This document shows, piece by piece, positions 57,903 to 64,000 of a stretch of 64,000 nucleotides of DNA (positions are counted from its first letter, which is position 1; each line of letters starts with the position of its first letter). The notes below the pieces were generated by a model that was given only the letters and a program-made list of their open reading frames with translations, had not been told where the DNA came from and ran no database searches. Source of the DNA: CAJXYS01 sp913063035 (lineage in GTDB: Bacteria; Pseudomonadota; Alphaproteobacteria; Rhodobacterales; Rhodobacteraceae); contig NZ_JBOCEG010000003.1 in NCBI RefSeq assembly GCF_050586465.1, forward strand, positions 124,001 to 188,000. The letters run 5' to 3'. Made by a program: the position numbers and the translations under genes.

Positions 57903-59243
57903 TCAGGCCAGCATGCCGAGCGGGTTTTCGAGATGCGCCTTGATCGCGGCCAGCAGTTCCGCGCCGAGTGCGCCGTCGATCACCCGGTGATCGACGGAGA
58001 GCGTGACCGACATCACCGTGGCGGTGGTCAGCTCGCCATCCTCGCCGACGACGGGTTTCTTGATGCCCGCGCCCACCGCCAGGATCGCGCCATGCGGCGG
58101 GTTGATGACCGCGTCGAAATTCTCGATCCCGTACATGCCGAGATTGGAAATCGCGAAACTGCCGCCGACATATTCGTGCGGCGCGAGCTTGCGGTCACGG
58201 GCCCTGGTGGCCAGGTCCTTCATCTCGGCCGAGAGAGCGGAGAGTGTCTTCTGCTGCGCGTCCTTGAGGACCGGCGTGAAGAGGCCGCCCTCCACCGCCA
58301 CGGCGACGGCCACGTCTGACGGCGTCAGGCGCAGGATGCGGTCGCCGGCCCAGACGGCGTTGGCGTCCGGCACCTCCTGCAGCGCCAGCGCGCAGGCCTT
58401 GATGATGAAGTCGTTGACCGACAGCTTCACCCCGCGCGGCTCGAGCTGGGCGTTGAGCTGGCCGCGGAACTTCAGCAGCGCGTCCAGCCGGATGTCGCGG
58501 CGCAGGTAGAAATGCGGGATGGTCTGCTTGGCCTCGGTGAGCCGCTGCGCGACCGTCTTGCGCATGCCGTCGAGCTTGACCTCCTCGGTCTCGCGATCCT
58601 CGAACATCTTGGCCACCGCATCGGCCGAGGGGCCGGCGGGCAGCGCGGCGCCGGCGGCGGGCGCGGCCGGTTTCGCGGCCGGGGCGGCCGCGGGCGCGGC
58701 CTCTGCGCCCTCGACATCGGCCTTCACGATCCGGCCATGCGGGCCGGAGCCGGTGATCCGGGCAAGGTCGAGTCCCTTGTCCCTGGCGATCCGCCGCGCA
58801 AGCGGCGAGGCGAAGATGCGCGTGCCCTCGTCGTCGGTCGGCGCGGCCGGCGCCGGCGTCGCGGCGCCGGGCGCCCCGGCGTCGCCGCCGGGCGCCGCGG
58901 GCGTGTCGCCGCCCGTCTCGTCGGATGCCGGCGTTTCCGCGGCCGCCTTGGCGGCGCTGCCGCCCGAGCCGGCATCGGCGGAGATGTCGCCGGCGCTCTC
59001 GCCTTCCTCGAGCAGCACGGCGATGGGCGTGTTCACGGCCACGCCCTCGGTGCCCTCGGCGACGAGGATCTTGCCGATGGTGCCTTCGTCGACGGCCTCG
59101 AATTCCATCGTGGCCTTGTCGGTCTCGATCTCGGCCAGAAGGTCGCCCGAGGAGACCTCGTCGCCTTCCTTGACCAGCCATTTGGCGAGCGTGCCTTCCT
59201 CCATCGTGGGGGAGAGGGCGGGCATCAGGATTTCCGTGGGCAT
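57903..59243 (-). CDS. pdhC: pyruvate dehydrogenase E2, dihydrolipoyllysine acetyltransferase
   Basis: A 446-residue E2. An N-terminal lipoyl domain (residues 1-80) carries the lipoyl lysine in ETDKATMEFE, then come a Pro/Ala-rich linker, a peripheral-subunit-binding domain (ASPLARRIARDKGLDLARITGSGPHGRI) and the catalytic domain with the His-Asp pair in SVDHRVIDGALGAE. It transfers the acetyl group to CoA in the complex. It is the third gene of pdhA-pdhB-pdhC and follows pdhB after 10 bases. Confidence 0.95.
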   Translation of the reverse strand: MPTEILMPALSPTMEEGTLAKWLVKEGDEVSSGDLLAEIETDKATMEFEAVDEGTIGKILVAEGTEGVAVNTPIAVLLEEGESAGDISADAGSGGSAAKAAAETPASDETGGDTPAAPGGDAGAPGAATPAPAAPTDDEGTRIFASPLARRIARDKGLDLARITGSGPHGRIVKADVEGAEAAPAAAPAAKPAAPAAGAALPAGPSADAVAKMFEDRETEEVKLDGMRKTVAQRLTEAKQTIPHFYLRRDIRLDALLKFRGQLNAQLEPRGVKLSVNDFIIKACALALQEVPDANAVWAGDRILRLTPSDVAVAVAVEGGLFTPVLKDAQQKTLSALSAEMKDLATRARDRKLAPHEYVGGSFAISNLGMYGIENFDAVINPPHGAILAVGAGIKKPVVGEDGELTTATVMSVTLSVDHRVIDGALGAELLAAIKAHLENPLGMLA

Positions 59244-59253
59244 GGCGCTCTCC

Positions 59254-60651
59254 TCAGCGGTAGGTGACCTGGTGGACGGCCTCGAGAACCTCTTTGGTCG
59301 AGGTCAGTGCGAGCTTCTCGAGGTTCGCGGCGTAGGGCATCGGCACGTCCTTGCCCGTGCAGTTGATCACGGGCGCGTCCAGGTAGTCGAAGGCCTGTTG
59401 CATCAGCACCGACGAGACGTAGTTGCCGATCGAGCAGACCGGGAAGCCTTCCTCCACGGTGACGCAGCGGTTGGTCTTCATGACCGAACGGATCACCGTG
59501 TCGGTGTCCATCGGGCGCAGCGTGCGCAGGTCGATCACCTCGGCAGAGATGCCGTCCTCGGCCAGCTTGTCGGCGGCTTCGAGCGCGTAGGTCATGCCGA
59601 TCCCGAAGCTGACGATGGTGACGTCCGTGCCCTCGCGCCAGATCTTGGCCTTGCCGATGGGCAGGGTGAAATCCTCCATCACCGGCACGTCGAAGCTGCG
59701 GCCGTAGAGGATCTCGTTTTCCAGGAAGATCACCGGGTTCGGGTCCCGGATCGCGGATTTCAGCAGCCCCTTGGCATCCGCGGCCGAGTAGGGCTGGATC
59801 ACCTTGAGCCCGGGAATGTGGCTGTACCACGCGGCGAAGTCCTGGCTGTGCTGGGCCGCGACGCGGGCCGCCGCGCCGTTCGGGCCGCGGAAGACCATCG
59901 GGCAGCCCATCTGCCCGCCGGCCATGTAGAGCGTCTTGGCCGCCGAGTTGATGATCTGGTCGATCGCCTGCATGGCGAAGTTGAAGGTCATGAACTCGAC
60001 GATCGGGCGCAGCCCGCCGAAGGCCGCGCCCACGCCCAGCCCGGCGAAGCCATGCTCGGTGATCGGGGTGTCGATGACACGGCGCGCGCCGAACTCGTCC
60101 AGCAGCCCCTGGGTCACCTTGTAGGCGCCCTGGTACTCGGCCACTTCCTCGCCCATGACGAAGACCTCGTCGGCCCGGCGCATTTCCTCGGCCATGGCGT
60201 CGCGGATCGCCTCGCGCACGGCGGTGCTCTTCATTTCCGTGCCCTCGGGGATCTCGGGCTCGAGATCGGCCTGCGGCGCGGGCGCCGCGGGGGCGGGGGC
60301 CTGGGCCGGCTTGGTCGGCGCGGCCGCGTCGGTCTTCTCGGGCGCGGTCTCCGGTTTGGTCTCGGGGGCCGCGGAGGCCGCGGAGGCCGCGACGTCGTCG
60401 GCGCTCTCGCCCTCTTCGACCAGCACCGCGATGGGCGTGTTCACGGCCACGCCCTCGGTCCCCTCGGAGACCAGGATCCTGCCGATCGTGCCTTCGTCCA
60501 CGGCCTCGAATTCCATCGTCGCCTTGTCGGTCTCGATCTCGGCCAGGATGTCGCCGGACTTGACCTCGTCGCCCTCTTTCACAAGCCACTTGGCGAGCGT
60601 GCCTTCCTCCATCGTCGGAGAAAGCGCGGGCATCAGAATCTCTGTCGCCAT
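59254..60651 (-). CDS. pdhB: pyruvate dehydrogenase E1 beta subunit with N-terminal lipoyl domain
   Basis: A 465-residue E1 beta. Residues 1-80 form an extra lipoyl domain nearly identical to that of pdhC, joined by an Ala/Pro/Glu linker (residues 80-135) to the transketolase-like E1 beta domain (TAVREAIRDAMAEEMRR, VFVMGEEVAEYQGAYK, ENEILYGRSF). This lipoyl fusion is known in alphaproteobacterial E1 beta subunits such as those of Zymomonas and Sinorhizobium. With PdhA it decarboxylates pyruvate using thiamine diphosphate. The gap to pdhA is 39 bases. Confidence 0.95.
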   Translation of the reverse strand: MATEILMPALSPTMEEGTLAKWLVKEGDEVKSGDILAEIETDKATMEFEAVDEGTIGRILVSEGTEGVAVNTPIAVLVEEGESADDVAASAASAAPETKPETAPEKTDAAAPTKPAQAPAPAAPAPQADLEPEIPEGTEMKSTAVREAIRDAMAEEMRRADEVFVMGEEVAEYQGAYKVTQGLLDEFGARRVIDTPITEHGFAGLGVGAAFGGLRPIVEFMTFNFAMQAIDQIINSAAKTLYMAGGQMGCPMVFRGPNGAAARVAAQHSQDFAAWYSHIPGLKVIQPYSAADAKGLLKSAIRDPNPVIFLENEILYGRSFDVPVMEDFTLPIGKAKIWREGTDVTIVSFGIGMTYALEAADKLAEDGISAEVIDLRTLRPMDTDTVIRSVMKTNRCVTVEEGFPVCSIGNYVSSVLMQQAFDYLDAPVINCTGKDVPMPYAANLEKLALTSTKEVLEAVHQVTYR

Positions 60652-60690
60652 CTGTCGATTACCTCGTCTGAATTCCTGTCCTGCCGGCGG

Positions 60691-61686
60691 TCACGCTTCG
60701 GCGTAGATGTCGGTCCAGAGTTCCGACTCATCGGGTTCCGGGCTCTCGCGGGCGAAGTCCGCGGCCTCGTTGATGATCCCCTTGATGTCCTTGTCGATGT
60801 CCTTGAGCTCGTCCTCGCCGGCATGCTTGCCCTCGAGGATCTGGTCGCGGACATGCTCGATCGGATCCTTCTCCTCGCGGATCTTCTGGACCTCTTCGCG
60901 GGTGCGGTACTTGGCCGGGTCCGACATCGAGTGGCCGCGGTAGCGATAGGTTTTCATCTCGAGGATGTAGGGGCCCTCGCCGGCGCGGCAGTGATCGATG
61001 GCCTTGCGGCCGGCGTCGCGCACCGCGATCACGTCCATGCCGTCGACGGCCTCGCCGGGGATGCCGAAGGCCGAGCCGCGGGTGTAGAGCTCGGGCGTGG
61101 AGGTGGAGCGCTTCTGCGCGGTGCCCATGGCGTACTGGTTGTTCTCGATCACGAAGATCACCGGCAGTTCCCAGAGCGCGGCCATGTTGAAGGTCTCGTA
61201 GACCTGGCCCTGGTTCGCCGCGCCATCCCCGAAATAGGTGAAGGTCACGCGGTCATTGCCGCGATACTTGTCCGAGAAGGCCAGCCCCGCGCCGAGCGGC
61301 ACGTTGGCGCCGACGATGCCGTGGCCGCCGTAGAAGTGTTTCTCCTTGGAGAACATGTGCATCGAGCCGCCCTTGCCCTTGGAATAGCCGCCCTCGCGGC
61401 CGGTCAGTTCGGCCATGACGCCCTTGGGATCCATGCCACAGGCCAGCATGTGGCCGTGGTCGCGATAGGTGGTGATGCGCTTGTCGCCCTCTTCGGCCGC
61501 GGCCTCCAGCCCGACGACGACGGCCTCCTGGCCGATGTAGAGATGGCAGAAACCGCCGATGAGCCCCATTCCGTAGAGCTGGCCGGCCTTCTCCTCGAAT
61601 CGCCGGATCAGCAGCATGTCCCGGTAATACTGGAGCAGGTCCTCCTTGGATGTGTTTGGTTTCTTTGTCGTTCTCCGCGTGGCCAT
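60691..61686 (-). CDS. pdhA: pyruvate dehydrogenase E1 alpha subunit
   Basis: A 331-residue E1 alpha. The thiamine diphosphate motif is GDGAANQGQVYETFNMAALW with the paired NN in FVIENNQYAMG, and the phosphorylation-loop-like YRYRGHSMSDPAKYRT is present. It begins the pdh operon. An AT-rich upstream region with a palindrome likely contains the promoter. It catalyses the first step of pyruvate to acetyl-CoA. Confidence 0.95.
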   Translation of the reverse strand: MATRRTTKKPNTSKEDLLQYYRDMLLIRRFEEKAGQLYGMGLIGGFCHLYIGQEAVVVGLEAAAEEGDKRITTYRDHGHMLACGMDPKGVMAELTGREGGYSKGKGGSMHMFSKEKHFYGGHGIVGANVPLGAGLAFSDKYRGNDRVTFTYFGDGAANQGQVYETFNMAALWELPVIFVIENNQYAMGTAQKRSTSTPELYTRGSAFGIPGEAVDGMDVIAVRDAGRKAIDHCRAGEGPYILEMKTYRYRGHSMSDPAKYRTREEVQKIREEKDPIEHVRDQILEGKHAGEDELKDIDKDIKGIINEAADFARESPEPDESELWTDIYAEA

Positions 61687-61714
61687 GGCGAGCGGTCCCC
61701 CGGTTTCGAAAATA

Positions 61715-61728
61715 GTTCAATATTAAAC
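61715..61728. promoter_or_regulatory. near-perfect palindrome upstream of pdhA (candidate operator)
   Basis: GTTCAATATTAAAC is a 14-base palindrome with one mismatched pair, 28 bases upstream of the pdhA start, in an AT-rich island within GC-rich surroundings. On the minus strand it overlaps where a -10 element could lie (TTGCGT, 16 bases, TATTGA). A dimeric regulator may control the pdh operon from here. No known consensus was matched. Confidence 0.45.
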
Positions 61729-61819
61729 AATACCTATAACGCAAGATTGGCGCCAAATCACGCAAAAATTTGGCCCGGCCGCGCGGGGGCGGGCGGGCTG
61801 TGGCGGCGGGGGCGGCGGG

Positions 61820-62122
61820 TCAGCGGATGACGATCTCGTCGCCGCGCACGAGGCCGAGCACCTTGCGGGCGCGCTCGTCGAGCAGGTCGAGATCGAGATA
61901 GGCATCCGAGAGGCGGCGGGTGCGGTTCTGCATCCAGGCCACCTCCTCGGTGAGGGTCGCCAGTTCGGCGTCCAGCGCCTCGGCCTGCGCGTCGAGTTGC
62001 ACGCGGCGGAACAGGCCGTAATCCCCCTGCACGGCGGCGAAGGTGAAATACGCACCGAGCGAGAGCGCCAGGGTAAAATAGAGCGCCGGGCCGACGGCCG
62101 GCCGCCTGGGGGTCTGGGACAT
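61820..62122 (-). CDS. FtsB-like septum formation initiator protein
   Basis: A 100-residue protein with one TM segment at residues about 11-32 and a following coiled coil (DAQAEALDAELATLTEEVAWMQNRTRRL), the plan of FtsB/DivIC. The C-terminus has LDLDLLDERARKVLGLVRGDEIVI, typical of the family. It would act at the division septum with FtsL and FtsQ. It lies upstream of pdhA on the same strand, separated by 133 bases. Confidence 0.88.
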   Translation of the reverse strand: MSQTPRRPAVGPALYFTLALSLGAYFTFAAVQGDYGLFRRVQLDAQAEALDAELATLTEEVAWMQNRTRRLSDAYLDLDLLDERARKVLGLVRGDEIVIR

Positions 62123-62294
62123 TTCTGCCTGCCTCGTCTTCCGCCTCTGCCGGGCGGTCGCTGAATCATGGCACAGCCGAATCGCCTTGTGAATCCCTTT
62201 TCTGCCCCGGAGTCCAAGGAATTGCGGGAAACAGCCGATGTCATGGTGCAGGCGGTGTGCGGGGCGGCCGGCCGCGGCCGCCCCCGGTGCGGCC

Positions 62295-63224
62295 TCAGGC
62301 CTTGCCGCGGTAGATGTCGACCAGCTTGCCGAGCATCTCCAACGCGTCCGCGCGCGTCCGCTGGAAGGAGTTGCGCCCGATGATCGAGCCGTTGCCGCCG
62401 CCGTCGCGGATCGCGCGCGCGTCGTCATAGACGCTGTCGGTGCCCTTCTTGGCGCCGCCCGAGAAGACGACGATGCGCCGGCCGGCAAAGGCGGCGTCCA
62501 TGCAGTGGGCCACGCGGGCGGCCTGGGTCTCGATGTCGATGGCCTCGGACTCGTAGACCTTGCGGGCCGCGTCCAGTTCGAGGTGATCCGTCGAGAGCTT
62601 GATCTTGATGACATGCGCGCCGAGCAGCGCGGCGATCTGCGCGGCATAGGCGCCGATATCGATCGCGGTCTCGCCATCCTTGGTCAGCGCCTCGCCGCGG
62701 GGGTAGGACCAGATCACCGTGGCGACACCCTTGGCGGCGGCTTCCTCGCGCATGGCTGAGATTTCCTCGAACATCTCGAGCCCGGCGGCCGAGGCGGGAT
62801 AGACGGTGAAGCCGATCGCGGCGCAGCCGAGGCGCAGCGCGTCGTCGACGCTGGCGGTGATCGCCTGGTCCTTCGGCGCCTCCGACGGGATCAGCGAGTT
62901 GGCGGAGTTGGCCTTGAGAATGGTCGGGATCTGGCCGGCGAAGCTGTCGGCGCCGGCTTCCAGCATGCCGAGCGGCGCGGCATAGGCGTTGAGCCCGGCG
63001 TCGATGGCGAGCTGGTAGTGGTAATGCGGGTCATAGGCGGCCGGGTTGGGCGCGAAGCTGCGCGCGGGGCCGTGCTCGAAGCCCTGGTCGACGGGCAGGA
63101 TGATCATCTTGCCGGTGCCGCCCAGCTTGCCGTGCATCAGCATCTGGCAGAGCTTGCCCTTCACGCCCGGCGTTTCGCCTTCGTAATTGGAAAGAATTTT
63201 CTGAACTGCGCGGGTCGCCTTCAT
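62295..63224 (-). CDS. fructose-bisphosphate aldolase class I
   Basis: A 309-residue DhnA/FbaB-type class I aldolase. Segments include ILPVDQGFEHGPARSF, the Schiff-base lysine in VIKIKLSTDHLE, and GRRIVVFSGGAKKGTDSV for phosphate binding. It splits fructose-1,6-bisphosphate in glycolysis or gluconeogenesis. The start is ATG 63224 with AGGACGACGGAC-type weak site. The pgk gene lies upstream, so a glycolytic gene pair is likely. Confidence 0.92.
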   Translation of the reverse strand: MKATRAVQKILSNYEGETPGVKGKLCQMLMHGKLGGTGKMIILPVDQGFEHGPARSFAPNPAAYDPHYHYQLAIDAGLNAYAAPLGMLEAGADSFAGQIPTILKANSANSLIPSEAPKDQAITASVDDALRLGCAAIGFTVYPASAAGLEMFEEISAMREEAAAKGVATVIWSYPRGEALTKDGETAIDIGAYAAQIAALLGAHVIKIKLSTDHLELDAARKVYESEAIDIETQAARVAHCMDAAFAGRRIVVFSGGAKKGTDSVYDDARAIRDGGGNGSIIGRNSFQRTRADALEMLGKLVDIYRGKA

Positions 63225-63300
63225 GTCCGTCGTCCTCTGTTCGGTGGGCCTGGAACAGGGTTTAGAAGCCCGGCCCCGCCGGCGCAAGCGCGGAGGCGGG

Positions 63301-63373
63301 GGCAGGGGGCGCTGCCCCCTCTGCCCGCCGGGGGCGGGCATTCACCCCCGGGATATTTCCGGAACGATGAAGC
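63301..63373. repeat. structured intergenic repeat, copy B
   Basis: This is the same layout as the element at 57752: hairpins AGGGGGC..GCCCCCT (7 bp, GCT loop) and TGCCCGCC..GGCGGGCA (8 bp, GGG loop), followed by ATTCACCCCCGGGATATTTCCGGAACGATGAAGC. The loops and stem lengths differ from copy A while pairing is kept. It occupies the pgk-fba gap, ending next to the pgk stop. Confidence 0.75.
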
Positions 63374-64000
63374 TCAGCCGCCGAGCGCGGCGACCCCGGG
63401 CAGGGTCTTGCCTTCCATCCATTCGAGGAAGGCGCCGCCGGCGGTGGAGATGTAGCTGAAATCGTCGGCCACGCCGGCCTGGTTCAGCGCCGCGACGGTG
63501 TCGCCGCCGCCCGCGACCGAGGTGAGCTGGCCGGCGCGGGTCAGCTCGGCGGCGATCCGCGCGGCGGCGTTGGTGGCGGCGTCGAAGGGCGGGATCTCGA
63601 AGGCGCCGAGCGGGCCGTTCCAGATCAGCGTCTTGGCGTCGTGGAAGGCGGCGGCGATGGCGGCGACGCTGTCGGGGCCCGCGTCGAGGATCATCGCGTC
63701 GGCCGGGCAGCCGGTCGCCGGCAGCGTCTCGTGCGGGGCATCGGCCCGGAACGCGCGGGCCACGACCACGTCGGAGGGCAGCAGGATGCGGCAGCCGCCG
63801 GTCCGGGCCTCGTCCATGATTTCGCGCGCGGTGCCGGCCATGTCGTGTTCGGCCAGCGACGTGCCCACGTCGAGGCCCTGGGCGGCGAGGAAGGTGTTGG
63901 CCATGCCCCCGCCGATCACCAGCGTGTCGACGCGCCCGATCAGGTTGGACAGGAGCGCGAGCTTGGTCGAGACCTTGGCGCCGCCCACCACGGCGACGAG
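63374..64000 (-). CDS. pgk: phosphoglycerate kinase, C-terminal part (partial)
   Basis: Open to the window edge; 208 residues of the C-terminal half are visible. They begin LVAVVGGAKVSTKLALLSNLIGRVDTLVIGGGMANTF, the hinge and nucleotide-binding part of PGK, and continue with WNGPLGAFEIPPFD and SVAGGGDTVAAL. It transfers phosphate from 1,3-bisphosphoglycerate to ADP. The 5' part lies beyond base 64000. Confidence 0.95.
   Translation of the reverse strand, partial: LVAVVGGAKVSTKLALLSNLIGRVDTLVIGGGMANTFLAAQGLDVGTSLAEHDMAGTAREIMDEARTGGCRILLPSDVVVARAFRADAPHETLPATGCPADAMILDAGPDSVAAIAAAFHDAKTLIWNGPLGAFEIPPFDAATNAAARIAAELTRAGQLTSVAGGGDTVAALNQAGVADDFSYISTAGGAFLEWMEGKTLPGVAALGG

Noticed and set aside
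1..64000. CRISPR arrays, tRNA or rRNA genes
   Set aside because: No regularly spaced repeats and no tRNA- or rRNA-like segments were recognised on reading both strands.

Overview
The window looks like a chromosomal segment of a high-GC alphaproteobacterium of the order Rhodobacterales (Paracoccaceae/Roseobacteraceae type). This rests on the pairing of a Rhodobacter-type gene transfer agent (GTA) cluster with mltG upstream and cysE and a lipoyl-bearing pdhA-pdhB-pdhC set downstream, on a FliG/FliM-like pair, and on a CtrA-type box. No rRNA, tRNA, CRISPR array, transposase or integrase was recognised. Genes are densely packed, and many start codons overlap the preceding stop (ATGA or TGATG).

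Region 1 (1-8.2 kb, + strand) is a catabolic operon behind the end of a polyamine-type ABC transporter ATPase. It holds a class III aminotransferase, a beta-keto acid cleavage enzyme, a GNAT acetyltransferase, an acetylpolyamine-deacetylase-like protein, a D-arginine-dehydrogenase-like flavoprotein, RidA, and a dimethylglycine-dehydrogenase-like protein. Together they suggest uptake and breakdown of a cationic amine or amino acid. Region 2 (8.3-14.4 kb) has an SDR, a RimK / zinc-protease-like / aspartoacylase-like trio on the minus strand, and an acyl-CoA synthetase with a 3-hydroxybutyrate-dehydrogenase-like SDR on the plus strand. A 50-residue lipoprotein follows, then an AT-richer patch with a lone trypsin-like protease (14.4-15.4 kb).

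Region 3 (15.5-27.8 kb) looks like an acetate or short-chain-acid module. acs lies at the end of a branched-chain-type ABC transporter operon. Divergent from it are an XRE regulator with a HisKA-like core, a receiver-only response regulator, a small membrane protein, and a CrbS-like sensor kinase with an SLC5 transporter domain. Region 4 (27.8-34.3 kb) holds a tail-to-tail FliM-like/FliG pair, pxpA, a membrane-fused spermidine-synthase-like protein, and a stomatin/NfeD pair.

Region 5 (34.4-41.5 kb) is housekeeping: rpsF-rpsR-rplI, then fabD-fabG-acpP-(HisA-like)-fabF-mltG. Region 6 (41.5-56.5 kb) is a GTA structural cluster in canonical order, from small terminase to the large tail-tip protein. 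A DUF2793 spike-like gene and a small unknown follow. Its leader holds an exact TTAA-N7-TTAA CtrA-type box, a good sigma-70 promoter and a terminator-like hairpin. Region 7 (56.5-64 kb) holds a DksA/TraR-like gene, cysE, pdhA-pdhB-pdhC, an FtsB-like gene, class I fructose-bisphosphate aldolase and the C-terminal part of pgk.

The observations most worth following are: the GTA leader (CtrA box plus attenuator-like hairpin); a 12-bp perfect hairpin just after the capsid gene; a structured intergenic repeat whose two copies show compensatory stem changes; the acetate-sensing/uptake module with a HisKA-like core inside an XRE repressor; the amine catabolic operon; a HisA paralogue with altered active-site residues; and the presence of RimK in a genome whose S6 tail lacks the usual glutamates.
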